NCBI GenBank assembly: GCA_032209605.1
Contig: JASFXZ010000001.1
Coordinates: 6,262,001 to 6,326,000, forward strand
Reading direction: 5' to 3'
DNA: 64,000 bases
Source of the DNA: Mactromeris polynyma
Lineage: Eukaryota; Mollusca; Bivalvia; Venerida; Mactridae
In this document: in pieces, positions 13,701-26,320 of the stretch
How the letters are laid out: every line of letters starts with the position of its first letter
Position numbering within the stretch: position 1 is the first letter of the stretch
Translations under genes and position numbers: made by a program
Notes under the pieces: model-generated
Seen by the model: only the letters and a program-made list of their open reading frames with translations
Database searches by the model: none
Told to the model about the DNA's origin: nothing

Positions 13701-14629
13701 ATGTATTGTAGTGATATACCGAGGTTGACTGTAGAATGAGTTGATGTATTGTAGTGATATACCGAGGTTGACTGTAGAATGAGTTGATGTATTGTATTGA
13801 TATACCGAGGTTGACTGTATAATGAGTTGATGTATTGTAGTGATATACCGAGGTTGACTGTATAATGAGTTGATGTATTGTAGTGATATACCGAGGTTGA
13901 CTGTAGAATGAGTTGATGTATTGTAGTGATATACCGAGGTTGACTGTAGAATGAGTTGATGTATTGTATTGATATACCGAGGTTGACTGTATAATGAGTT
14001 GATGTATTGTAGTGATATACCGAGGTTGACTGTATAATGAGTTGATGTATTGTAGTGATATATCGAGGTTGACTGTATAATGAGTTGATGTATTGTAGTG
14101 ATATATCGAGGTTGACTGTATAATGAGTTGATGTATTGTAGTGATATACCGAGGTTGACTGTAGAATGAGTTGATGTATTGTAGTGATATACCGAGGTTG
14201 ACTGTAGAATGAGTTGATGTATTGTAGTGATATACCGAGGTTGACTGTATAATGAGTTGATGTATTGTAGTGATATACCGAGGTTGACTGTAGAATGAGT
14301 TGATGTGTTGTATTGATATACCGAGGTTGACTGTATAATGAGTTGATGTATTGTAGTGATGTACCGAGGTTGACTGTAGAATGAGTTGATGTATTGTAGT
14401 GATATACCGAGGTTGACTGTAGAATGAGTTGATGTATTGTAGTGATATACCGAGGTTGACTGTAGAATGAGTTGATGTATTGTATTGATATACCGAGGTT
14501 GACTGTAGAATGAGTTGATGTATTGTAGTGATATACCGAGGTTGACTGTAGAATGAGTTGATGTATTGTAGTGATATACCGAGGTTGACTGTATAATGAG
14601 TTGATGTATTGTAGTGATATACCGAGGTT
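10755..14629 (+). repeat. 43-bp minisatellite, about 90 copies (3.9 kb)
   Basis: The unit is GTTGACTGTAGAATGAGTTG followed by ATGTATTGTAGTGATATACC and GAG. Variants are CCCAC for CCGAG, TATTGATAT for TAGTGATAT, TATAATG for TAGAATG, and a GACGTGATATATCCACG type. Higher-order structure is visible: a marked TATATTGAGTTGATG unit recurs 258 bp apart (6 units, 11238 and 11496), and a TATATTGAGTTGGTG unit recurs 430 bp apart (10 units, 11835 and 12265). The unit has no stop codon in any of the three minus frames, so a 1309-codon minus frame (10715-14644) runs through it. I regard that ORF as an artefact. Confidence 0.97.
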
Positions 14630-15627
14630 TCGGTTAGCTATCATCGGTTGAACGGCAGGAATATTTAAGTAATAAATTGTATATTTCTATGATGTGGAAT
14701 ATAATTATATACTGCAGTATACAAAGTGATAAATTCCTTTCAGCATTTATGAAAAGATATGAAATCGACCTACAATTTTATAACCACCACGCGATATTGA
14801 TACAAATTATGTTTAACCAGAAGGTTTTCAGATGAAAGCCAAAACGTTAAAGTCAAATAAACAGTATCACCATAGCGGGGTGTGATTGGAATATCAATTA
14901 AAATGTAATTATAGGGACTTTTACATCACGTTGATATTAAATGTAATATGCGTAATGTAAACATATCAAATTGTATAAATGACATTCCAATTATTTATCA
15001 TAAAATATAAGTGTACTTGATCTATGAATTTATCCTGTGTTTGACATCTGGGACAATATTACACTATTATATATATTCACACATTGATCGTTATTCACCG
15101 TTGTTGGCACTTTTTGTCCGTCAGCGGGTCTTAGTTCTACAAAAGGTGAGCTTATAAATAAGTTTGTGTCGGCTCGACCGGTCTATAATTATATGGTGCT
15201 TATAATCGTATAGTTTGAAGAAAACGTTGCATACTGGACAATGAAAGAAATGATCTATTTACGTTGAATTTGACATCGGAGACCGCAGTAATCATAGCGT
15301 GAAATATGTCTCTATATTCGGATAAGTCGTGTGGTTAATAGCGATTACGAGCACGTTGGAAATATTAACACGGGTAGAACTCTATCTGAACCGTACACAA
15401 GGGTTTTTTATTTCAATCTTTCGTAGCAACACAAAATGTTGTCCCAATCGCCTTGAAAGTGCAATTTGTATTGGTTGAATAAGACGGACCAATTATAGTC
15501 TCAGGTCCAGCTATCTGTTGTCCTGGTTGCTGGCTTTCAGTTGTGAGTCCTATCTGTACACGGTCCGAATGACAAGCATCATACTGGATGATAGGTGTTT
15601 ATAATGGTGTTTATATTGTTACAACAA
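14630..15627. other. Unique AT-rich DNA, no gene seen
   Basis: No supported ORF, RNA gene or repeat could be identified. Confidence 0.5.
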
Positions 15628-16324
15628 ACGTGTCTGGGTCAAACCAAGCATGAAGTATATACATGTATTTAAGACAGTTCAATCACACTGACGTGTCTGG
15701 GTCAAACCAAGCACCAATTATATACATGTATTTAAGACAGTTCAATCACACTGACGTGTCTGGGTCAAACCAAGCACCAATTATATACATGTATTTAAGA
15801 CAGTTCAATCACACTGACGTGTCTGTGTCAAACCAAGCACCAATTATATACATGTATTTAAGACAGTTCAATCACACTGACGTGTCTGGGTCAAACCAAG
15901 CACCAATTATATACATGTATTTAAGACAGTTCAATCACACTGACGTGTCTGGGTCAAACCAAGCATGAAGTATATACATGTATTTAAGACAGTTCAATCA
16001 CACTGACGTGTCTGGGTCAAACCAAGCACCAATTATATACATGTATTTAAGACAGTTCATTCACACTGACGTGTCTGGGTCAAACCAAGCACCAATTATA
16101 TACATGTATTTAAGACAGTTCAATCACACTGACGTGTCTGGGTCAAACCAAGCACCAATTATATACATGTATTTAAGACAGTTCAATCACACTGACGTGT
16201 CTGGGTCAAACCAAGCATGAAGTATATACATGTATTTAAGACAGTTCAATCACACTGACGTGTCTGGGTCAAACCAAGCATGAAGTATATACATGTATTT
16301 AAGACAGTTCAATCACACTGACGT
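15628..16324 (+). repeat. 63-bp minisatellite, 11 copies
   Basis: The unit contains TATATACATGTATTTAAGAC, AGTTCAATCACACTGACGTG and TCTGGGTCAAACCAAGCACC. Two unit types alternate in blocks: CACCAATTATATAC (open) and CATGAAGTATATAC (brings a TGA into frame). The plus-strand ORFs 15663-15968 and 15978-16220 end exactly at the second type. The 63-bp period equals 21 codons, which explains them. Confidence 0.95.
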
Positions 16325-17356
16325 TTTCAAAAGAAAAATGACATCAACTTGAAAATGTTGTGTTTATTGTTTCAATGTTTTGAAAACGATTACGGACAGC
16401 ACAAGCTGTGTACACCACAGTATGAAAGCTCTACCTGGAGACAATGTAGGCAAAATAATTGAAAATCTGGCATTTAGTGTTTTCGTTTTTTCCGAGTTCT
16501 AAATTCATGCACTTTATAAACATTTTAAGGAAAATATGGCAAACTTGCATAAATAATTGTATCATTGCTTTAATATTATATAAGTATTTTTAGAAAGACA
16601 CAACATGTACACTGTGACTGTCCTTAAATTATGACAAACCTTGCAAACATGTATATTGTCCAGTGCATATATTATATCAAACAACACACCTTGCAAACAT
16701 GTATATCTTCCAGTGCATTTGTCTCAAACAACAAACCTTGGTACATATGTCTGTACTATAATGGATCAATCTAACATAACGAACAACTATTTATTTGGAA
16801 CACTCAAAGTACGTTTAGCAGATACGTTGACATGACGGTCAGTACTGTAGGCAGATAGTTCACGTTAAGATAGATAGCCACACAAATTTATTACAAGCAT
16901 TATTCAACAATATACGTCAAGTTAATTATAGAAATAGTTTCAGGAACGTTTTTGAGTAAAAATGCATTATACAAAGATGCGGAATTTAAAACATTTTAAT
17001 CTATGTTTTACGTGTGAGTTATTATCAACATTTATCATAATTAATCAGATTTTTTCATCGTAGCTGGAAACCTACAAACATTCCACGAAATCTTATCCTT
17101 ATTATTTGTATAAAAATGCAGAACATGTTAACCAACATTTTGTACATATTTAGAGACTACTTTATTGATTCAAGTTACTGTAAGGAAATATAGATAATGT
17201 ATCATTGGCGTGATGTCATCATCGACCCAGCAAAATATATCATCTAGCATTCATATAATGTATACGTTAAATATACGGAAATGGTTCAAAAACACGATAG
17301 TATGGTGACGTTATGTATGTTCTTCATGTACGAGGTTGGTTAACTTTGTTCTTATT
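16325..17356. other. Unique DNA with a small tandem duplication
   Basis: A two-copy repeat of about 52 bp (ACCTTGCAAACATGTATAT plus CCAGTGCAT) lies at about 16638-16735. Otherwise AT-rich DNA without supported genes. Confidence 0.5.
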
Positions 17357-17672
17357 TAGCATACCGTCTCTCAGTATAATGTTAGAATACCGTCTCTCAG
17401 TATAATGTTAGCATACCGTCTCTCAGTATAATGTTAGCATACCGTCTCTCAGTATAAAGTTAGAATACCGTCTCTCAGTATAATGTTAGCATACCGTCTC
17501 TCAGTATAATGTTAGCATACCGTCTCTCAGTATAATGTTAGCATACCGTCTCTCAGTATAATGTTAGCATACCGTCTCTCAGTAAAATGTTAGCATACCG
17601 TCTCTCAGTATAATGTTAGCACACCGTCTCTCAGTATAATGTTAGCATACCGTCTCTCAGTATAATGTTAGA
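17357..17672 (+). repeat. 26-bp minisatellite, 12 copies
   Basis: The unit is CATACCGTCTCTCAGTATAA plus TGTTAG. Rare variants are GAATACC and CACACC. No coding potential. Confidence 0.95.
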
Positions 17673-17825
17673 ATAATGATATAATTCTGTGAAAGTTACA
17701 AAAAGAGTAAATATTCATGTTAAAAAAAATAATGAAACGATGAACTAATTTCAATCTAATAATAAAATTATATTGTGTTAATTATATTATTTTCCGACAA
17801 ATATATCATAAAGACAACATTATTT

Positions 17826-18480
17826 TAACCAAGAGCCAAGTAATGCAGGACAATCCCCGGTCCAAGCATTTGTTTGTGTGAAAGGAGGACAAAAATGAGA
17901 AAAACAATGTTATCGTGAACTGTGGTTCTGTGATATGAAGAATTATTCCTGGCATAGTTTGGAAGTTTGAACAAGCAAAAGAAGCTCAACTAGCTTAAGT
18001 CGTCTTTATCACAAGTTATGGTCCCTGTACACTGCACCTCTTCCACTTTATGTCCTCCATCGTTGTGTAAAGTTTCAACAAATTCCATTCAGCATTTAAG
18101 TCATGTTCCGGACAAGAAAATGTAATCAGTGGAGATAAGTCAAACAGTGAGGTGTTACTGTTCTTGAACATTTACTCTATCTCAAGTTTCTCTGCCATGT
18201 GTAAAGTTTGAACAAAATCCATTTGCTAGCTTTGGAGTTACGATCCAGACAAGAAAATGTAATCAATGAAGATAATTGGAGAAATAAGCGAGATACAACT
18301 ATGGTATTGCATTTCCTGTTAATGTCCACTATCATTGTGTGATGTTCCAAAAATACATTGAATAATTTTATACTTCATACAATGTTGTCACGGATGTACG
18401 GACGGACGGACGGACGGACGGACGGACGGACGGAGACAATTGCCCGATCCCCAATGTCCTACAGCATTGGATAATAAGGT
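17826..18480. mobile_element. Probable dispersed repeat with (ACGG)n and an internal duplication
   Basis: Two ~80-bp blocks, each containing GTGTAAAGTTT, a CAA..TTCCATT/ATCCATT motif and GACAAGAAAATGTAATCA, lie about 130-160 bp apart (around 18068 and 18200). They are followed by an (ACGG)n run at 18397-18434 and a GGAGACAATTGCCCGATCCC tail. Moderately decayed duplicated text plus a tetranucleotide near one end looks like a transposable-element remnant. No second copy in the window confirms it. Confidence 0.35.
18397..18434 (+). repeat. (ACGG)n microsatellite
   Basis: About ten near-perfect GACG/ACGG tetramers in a row, the only long tetranucleotide run on the left half of the window. Confidence 0.9.
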
Positions 18481-18874
18481 AGAACATGACAGCAGTGTTC
18501 TTGAAATTGCGCGTGTTGTGTGGTGTCTCAAGATAAATCAAATAGCGGGACAATCACTTCCTGACGAACACTCTGCGGTCGTTACACTGATAGTATACAG
18601 CACATTCTGTCACGATTGAAAATTAAAATTCTGCCCAAATAAGGACAAGTTTAGCATTAGAAAAACGATGCGAATAAATATTCACTGCACACAGTACATG
18701 GCATATTAAATGCTAGTTATGTACAGATCATAATGAGAGATCACACCGTGAAGGAAGTATTGGTAACTTATAATACTTGATCTGTATCTTCAAACAAATG
18801 ACGAATACTCCATGTTGGAATGTTGTTAACCTTGATGAATGTCCAAAATTTCTCAATACAAATAGAGAAGTTAC

Positions 18875-19748
18875 ATGTTAGCAGTCTGAGTGCATGAAGT
18901 CACAGTATTGAGATGTTAGCAGTCTGAGTGCACGAAGTCACAGTATTGAGATGTAAGCAGTCTGAGTGCATGAAGTCACAGTATTGAGATGTAAGCAGAC
19001 TGAGTGCATGAAGTCACAGTATTGAGATGTTAGCAGTCTGAGTGCATGAAGTCACAGTATTGAGATGTAAGCAGACTGAGTGCATGAAGTCACAGTATTG
19101 AGATGTTAGCCGTCTGAGTGCATGAAGTCACAGTATTGAGATGTAAGCAGACTGAGTGCATGAAGTCACAGTATTGAGATGTAAGCAGTCTGAGTGCATG
19201 AAGTCACAGTATTGAGATGTAAGCAGTCTGAGTGCATGAAGTCACAGTATTGAGATGTAAGCAGTCTGAGTGCATGAAGTCACAGTATTGAGATGTAAGC
19301 AGTCTGAGTGCACGAAGTCACAGGATTGAGATGTTAGCAGTCTGAGTGCATGATGTCACAGGATTGAGATGTTAGCAGTCTGAGTGCATGAAGTCACAGT
19401 ATTGAGATGTTAGCTGTCTGATTGCATGAAGTCACAGTATTGAGATGTAAGCAGTCTGAGTGCATGAAGTCACAGGATTGAGATGTTAGCAGTCTGAGTA
19501 CATGAAGTCACAGTATTGAGATGTTAGCTGTCTGATTGCATGAAGTCACAGGATTGAGATGTAAGCAGTCTGAGTACATGATGTCACAGGATTGAGACGT
19601 TAGCAGTCTGAGTACATGAAGTCACAGGATTGAGATGTTAGCAGTCTGAGTACATGATGTCACAGGATTCAGATGTTAGCAGTCTGAGTACATGATGTCA
19701 CATGATTGAGATGTTAGCAGTCTGAGTGCATGAAGTCACAGGATTGAG
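18875..19748 (+). repeat. 38-bp minisatellite, 23 copies
   Basis: The unit is ATGTTAGCAGTCTGAGTGCA followed by TGAAGTCACAGTATTGAG. Variants GTAAGC, AGGATTG, GTACATGATG and CTGTCTGATTG cluster toward the right end, so the array has an older or separately evolving right flank. Confidence 0.95.
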
Positions 19749-19815
19749 GAAATAAGAAGACTACGTTTTTCTGAAACTGATCAAATATGCCACACAGAGA
19801 AGCGGATGTCTCCCC

Positions 19816-20410
19816 ATACCGTACGTGAACGTGTAGACGCTGTACGACTAGAGTGGACGCTACACAGAACCTCGTACCTTACGTGAACGTGTAGACGCTG
19901 TACGACTAGAGTGGACGCTACACAGAACCTCGTACCTTACGTGAACGTGTAGACGCTGTACGACTAGAGTGGACGCTACACAGGACCTCGTACATTACGT
20001 GAACGTGTAGACGCTGTACGACTAGAGTGGAAGGTACACAACACCTCGTACCTTACGTGAACGTGTAGACGCTGTACGACTAGAGTGGACGCTACACAGG
20101 ACCTCGTACCTTACGTGAACGTGTAGACGCTGTACGACTAGAGTGGACGCTACACAGGACCTCGTACATTACGTGAACGTGTAGACGCTGTATGACTAGA
20201 GTGGACGCTACACAGGACCTCGTACATTACGTGAACGTGTAGACGCTGTACGACTAGAGTGGACGTTACACAGGACCTCGTACATTACGTGAACGTGTAG
20301 ACGCTGTACGACTAGAGTGGACGTTACACAGGACCTCGTACATTACGTGAACGTGTAGACGCTGTACGACTAGAGTGGAAGGTACACAGCACTTCGTACA
20401 TTACGTGAAG
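19816..20410 (+). repeat. 58-bp minisatellite, about 10 copies
   Basis: The unit contains CGTACCTTACGTGAACGTGT, AGACGCTGTACGACTAGAGT and GGACGCTACACAGGACCT. It begins about 70 bp after the 38-bp array ends. It is noticeably more GC-rich than its surroundings, with several CpG sites per unit. Confidence 0.95.
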
Positions 20411-20687
20411 ATGTATTTGACGACTTTGTGCGACTTTACCATCTCGCATACAGGAGAACATCAGAAGTAATGGCGGACATAGTCAGATTTGCTTGGGTGA
20501 GTGTGTTTGCGGTAACCTCAGTTTATAACCAGACATTGTTTCATAAAAAACTCAATTGAATGTTACTGATTGATACACATGTGAAAATGATTTTCCAATA
20601 AAAAATAAATAACTTAAAACGATATTGGTCCTTTATTCCAATGAGGCGTTTTTAAAGTCCTTGAGTGTATATTACGTACATATAGTA
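20411..20687. other. Spacer between arrays
   Basis: Short unique sequence between the 58-bp and 70-bp arrays; no gene feature seen. Confidence 0.5.
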
Positions 20688-21121
20688 CATATACATGTAC
20701 ATGTAAAACAGGCCATTATACAAGATGTAATATCAGTGTATGGTTCATCATTGTACTAGCATACATGTACATGTAAAACAGGCCATTATACAAGCTGTAA
20801 TATCAGTGTATGGTTCATCATTGTACTAGCATACATGTACATGTAAAACAGGCCATTATACAAGATGTAATATCAGTGTATGGTTCATCATTGTACTAGC
20901 ATACATGTACATGTAAAACAGGCCATTATACAAGATGTAATAGCAGTGTATGGTTCATCATTGTACTAGCATACATGTACATGTAAAACAGGCCATTATA
21001 CAAGCTGTAATAGCAGTGTATGGTTCATCATTGTACTAGCATACATGTACATGTAAAACAGGCCATTATACAAGATGTAATATCAGTGTATGGTTCATCA
21101 TTGTACTAGCATACATGTACA
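20688..21121 (+). repeat. 70-bp minisatellite, 6 copies
   Basis: The unit contains the palindromic run ACATGTACATGT, then AAAACAGGCCATTATACAAG and TGTATGGTTCATCATTGTAC. Units differ at only two sites (AGATG/AGCTG and ATATCAG/ATAGCAG), so amplification was recent. Confidence 0.95.
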
Positions 21122-24100
21122 GTGTATTTGTCTACAGTAAAAGCACGATTTGTAAACAAATTAACAAGTGAAAGTATAGAATTGCTATAGACATGTATTG
21201 TTTGATAAATACAATAGCTAGAAATACTGGGGAGAAGTGACGAAGTAATGGTGTTCTAAATTTAGAGACAACGACTCACATGTGAACATTCCCAACAGTA
21301 AATGATAAATGAGTATTTGGTGATTGGTTTGATCGGTAGTGAGGTAAGTTCCATGAAACATGTAATGTATCACAATACGTGACAATACGAGACAATACGT
21401 GACAATACGTGACTAACGGTCTGTTGTTGAATGAATTTGCAGTTTTCTTTTTTCATTAAGTGGTTTTGAAAGTACTTGTGACATTGCAGAGTATAACCAT
21501 ATTATATTTCACTGTTTTTACATCAGATAAATGCGTCACAGACTGCATATTGTTATTTGAAAAAAAATATGAAAGCAGATATATAATGTAGACAATGACT
21601 TTTAACAAAATTGTTTAATTCATGAAGATTACAACAGTATTCCAAAAATGTCCTATCATCTTTTTATGTCACAGAAATGTTGTGAGCGGACGCTGACTTT
21701 GTTGTGGGGCAAACATCGGTCCATTAACAATTACACACTTTAAAACATGAGGTGAGTACAGTTACTGTTGGTAGGTATGAATCTACACATTTCAAAATAC
21801 ACATTTGAAATGGGTCATGAATAGTGATCACATTTAAAACAAAACGCTCAACATTACGTGTACTTTACTTGATTTGGATGAACTTTATTTAACCGTTCCA
21901 ACAGGTCGTATAGCAGGAAAGTTTTACCCATTTCTGAGCAAAACTCCGTAAAACTCTTCACTAATTATGTGTAGGCAAATCTTATAGGTTATCAAATGTT
22001 AAACAAAAGTATAAAAATATGCTTCTTCAACTCATCCAAAAAACTTTAACAAATGCAAACCACTTATTGAACATATTTCTGTATGTGAACTGCAGCAATA
22101 TAAAACAAGATTTCTCTTCACCGAACAAGCCGCAAGTTCAATCATTAACATTCAGAACGCGTAACATTAATTTGTTACAATTAAACGACGTCTGATCAAG
22201 TGACAGTTAAATCATTTGTCCTTCAAACAAGGCATATTTCGTTAATATTTTTCAAACATACTTAGATATATGGGCGACACGGTGGCCTATAAAAAACAGT
22301 GTCATTTTCAGTGTTTCGACAGATTACATGATAAATCAATCATGTTTAGTACGATTATTCAACAATGTTGACAGTTGGCATCATATGCGTCTGCTATCTG
22401 TTTGTATCAATCCTGTCTATCGGTACGTATCATGTTTTACATCAAGGCTATTCGTACATACCGTGTATGTCCTCGTATATTGTTTGACTCTGCTTGTCTG
22501 ATAGACCACCTCAGATTGCAAGTATAGCGAGCACTTGTTACTAATTGATACTAATTACCACGCTTGTGTGATTACCTCTGATTGAAGATTAGATTAAAAT
22601 CTTCACTAAGATAGAATATTGTCATTAAGTTTATCAAAAGCTTGGCTAACAGTGATCGGTATGCCAGGAATGACGAGAGGCCGAGATCGTATATTTCATG
22701 TTTATATACAGAAATGTATGAGTTTATTTGGATTCGTTCTTCTGTGACCATGTAAAGATCCCCCCTGATACGTGAGCTATACATTGGATAGTATTGCATG
22801 TAGCGATCGGGACGCAAACTTGTGTGTATGATGTATAGATTTATAATCAACAGTAAGAAAACATCAATCACGAGAGAACATTACGGCATTTTACATATTT
22901 ACAAATGACACGGGTATTTGAACATAATCACCTTTTACCATCAACTTGCTCGATTGGTCGGCGAACTTATTCATGGACAAAACAAACAGATCAGGTGTTA
23001 TGATATATTAAACAATATTTTTTTGACATTTCGTGAAAATGACACACTCATTGTTCAATCAATATATAACAGAGATAATCATTGGTGCACGAGCGCTTGT
23101 ATAGTTGGGTACGAAACTTTACAGTATGGAGCTAAAATGGAACAAAAAAGAAATATCAACGTTCAGTATCATTGTGAACATTATTCATAACTCACTGACC
23201 TTATTATTGCAGTTAATAAATAGACAACAACATGCCAATATCGACACATTGCAAGCAACAAACTGAATCCAATAGCAAACCAGAATGTATATACCAAATG
23301 GTGAACTATCGAGTCACTAGTCTGTCTGTCTTAAATACCCGACACTTCCAACTACAATGTGTATATACATTTATTTGGAAATGTGAAAAAATGACATTTA
23401 TACTAGTATAAACACATTTAAAGAAATGTAATTGTCTGCGTTAATTGGCCACATTTTTTTAAAAATGACGAATCTTAACAATTGTAAGCGAAATATAGTT
23501 GCGAGCGTCTGGTAATATAGCATCTATTAGATTTAGAGTTAGAGAAAACTAATTCACAAACTTCCTGGTATGTTAAAAAAATATGTATTTTATAACCAAC
23601 ATCATTCATTATTATAAATAGCAGACAATAAATCCTTCAACAACTGGTTATAAGTAGAACATTGATACCCAATAAAATATACTTTTTGAAATTGATATAA
23701 TGCTTCGTGCGCTTATTTGAATATAAATATTTTAAATCATACCACACGAATTTGTTTCAATGTAATTATCGCAGCGTCAATGTCATTTATATAGTTTATA
23801 CTTTGACATCATCAAATTGTTGATTGCCCTCGTCGTAAAAATAACATCTTTGTTTGGAAAATAACGTAAATATAATAATTACTCAGAAAACAGGAATGTC
23901 CCACTGACTGTCATATCGTGTATTAATTAACAGTAAATTATATGAAATATTGTTACCACCATTTTATGACATGTAAAACAGAATATTCATCAAATTTATA
24001 TATTCACGTAAATTTGCATAATTCATTACATTAGAATATTATGTATTTATTATAATTGTGGTTAATAGAAGAAAATATGATTATAATGTCATTTAAATGT

Positions 24101-24212
24101 GATAATAAATGATTACAAGGCAATTATTAATAACAAGACTTAGTGTTCGTACGATATAGTTACACTCATAGTGTCATTTATAACAGATGCACTTCATTTA
24201 AATATCTATATA
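21122..24212. other. Unique AT-rich DNA, no gene seen
   Basis: Contains a short GACAATACGT repeat (about 21372-21412) and two opposed ORFs of 90-99 codons (minus 22572-22871, plus 22918-23190) without domains, splice support or biased composition. I do not call them genes. Confidence 0.45.
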
Positions 24213-24410
24213 TGAGCGCCGCTGTACGATTTCCAACCTCTTTTATAAGTGACGTCATTTCCAGAAAACGTCACATGTACTGACAGTCAGCAATATTTGC
24301 CCCATAAAGCAATATGAAAACAAAGTGACCATATGGAGTAAATATTGTTTCCTGCATGCAAATAGTGACGTCACTTACAAAAGAGGTTAGCAATCCCACA
24401 GCAGCGCTCA
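24213..24410. mobile_element. TIR element with CRE-like ends, copy 1
   Basis: About 45-bp imperfect inverted termini: the left begins TGAGCGCCGCTGTACGATTT then CCAACCTCTTTTATAAGTGACGTCAT; the right end, read on the other strand, gives the same AACCTCTTTTGTAAGTGACGTCA motif. Length is about 198 bp with no coding capacity. A second copy lies at 49287-49518. Both termini carry the octamer TGACGTCA or a near match, the consensus site of CREB/ATF proteins. Confidence 0.8.
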
Positions 24411-24462
24411 AATGTTAAATGCATTGATAACAAACCTCACTATTCAACACAATTATTTCATT

Positions 24463-25672
24463 GACGGCGGCCTTCAGGCCGTCGTCTATTTGAATAATTT
24501 TTAATCTAGGTACATGGAGTTGCATAATCGAAATGGGAGAAGCCATTGGTATTATGCTTTTTTAAATTGTTCTTACAAAACGTGATTCTAATTATACAGA
24601 TAAAAAAAGTGTACTAATTGATAATAAAAAAATGTCAAAATATTTAAAATGTATTTTTACCGTTAATAAAAAGCTTTAAAAAATGTTTTACGTATGCTTA
24701 TAAGAATTTACAACAGCTAGTCACGAAAACGGTTAGGCATCGTGTATTACATAGCTTCGTTTCACAACTACGTTCAATTCATCATCAAAGTTCAGGAAAT
24801 GGTTCCTAATGCTGTGCACGCAAATTGAAATTGTACTTATAAAAAAGCAAATTGTTAAACAAAAAATGTTAATCCATATTAATAAGTTCATGAATGCAGT
24901 TTATAATGTACAAATATAAATACAGTGACCAAACTATGCAATATACATTGCCTTAACTTGACCCATATAAGTTATGTACTGATGGTAATATGTAAACAAA
25001 ATTCAGCCAATGAAAATTGTCGTTGAAAACGTCATAGCATTTGTTGTTCAAATAACGCATTGGCAGTAAAACGGATTCAGTACATTCGAGATCAAATGCT
25101 GATGGTTGAACTGAACTTTTAATTACGTTGTTTTGACATTTTTAGTGGATATTTTTCCCTTTTGATATCCCAATAGTTCTTTTAGATCTGTAAAACTAGA
25201 AGTTATAATCATGTATATTTTTAGATCCGTTTCGTTCTATCTACGTTTCGTGTAATCGTTTTTTTTCTTCGTTTCGTGTAAATCGATGCACCAGCATTTT
25301 CCCGCGAAACATTATCACCGACCAATGGAAAAAGTCTATTTAATCATTCATCACATGACAAATAATATGTTCCACATAAACTAAAAATTACACATTGTTA
25401 TTGTATTGTCTCACTGTCTGTTTAGATAAATGCATGTCACAAACTGGTCGGTTTGTTTTACATAAACAAGTCATATTCCAATTAAACTACAAATGATTGA
25501 TTGGTACCAAGACTATTTAGGCAATTGTCATGAATTGTGGATGATTCTTACCAGAATTATGGCTTGGTGATGATCATACTTTCTTATTTATTGATAAACA
25601 AAATAATAAATCTTCAATATCATGCTTCCTAAAACTTGTGCCGCCGTTTTGATGCTTTGCATCAAAATTAGT
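24463..25672. mobile_element. Possible non-autonomous element bounded by GC-rich hairpins
   Basis: The left side has a hairpin GACGGCGGCC-TTCA-GGCCGTCGTC. The right side has GCCGCCG followed by a hairpin TTTTGATGC-TTT-GCATCAAAA. The outer motifs (GACGGCGGC and GCCGCCGTT) are inverted with respect to each other in very AT-rich DNA. The interior has no ORF. Tentative, because no target duplication could be identified. Confidence 0.3.
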
Positions 25673-25718
25673 CTTGTTATTTATATGTTTGTTATTTGAT
25701 TTACGTCGAACCTCATAA

Positions 25719-26320
25719 TGTTAAATGTCTCGTATGCCGTTATATAATCCAAACATGTATTAACACAAAACTTTGTATTGTAAATGTCTCGTATGCCGTT
25801 ATATAATCCAAACATGTATTAACACAAAACTTTGTATTGTAAATGTCTCGTATGCCGTTATATAATCCAAACATGTATTAACACAAAACTTTGTATTGTA
25901 AATGTCTCGTATGCCGTTATATAATCCAAACATGTATTAACACAAAACTTTGTATTGTAAATGTCTCGTATGCCGTTATATAATCCAAACATGTATTAAC
26001 ACAAAACTTTGTATTGTAAATGTCTTGTATGCCGTTATATAATCCAAACATGTATTAACACAAAACTTTGTATTGTAAATATCTCGTATGTCGTTATATA
26101 ATCCAAACATGTATTAACACAAAACTTTGTATTGTAAATGTCTTGTATGCCGTTATATAATCCAAACATGTATTAACACAAAACTTTGTATTGTAAATGT
26201 CTCGTATGCCGTTATATAATCCAAACATGTATTAACACAAAACTTTGTATTGTAAATGTCTCGTATGCCGTTATATAATCCAAACATGTATTAACACAAA
26301 ACTTGTATTGTATTGTAAAT
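25719..26320 (+). repeat. 59-bp minisatellite, 10 copies
   Basis: The unit contains TAAATGTCTCGTATGCCGTT, ATATAATCCAAACATGTATT and AACACAAAACTTTGTATTG. Units are almost identical (CTCG/CTTG, GCCG/GTCG variants only). Confidence 0.95.

Noticed and set aside
10715..14644. 1309-codon minus-strand ORF as a giant repeat protein
   Set aside because: The 43-bp unit simply lacks stops in all three minus frames. There is no unique domain, signal peptide or splice support at either end.
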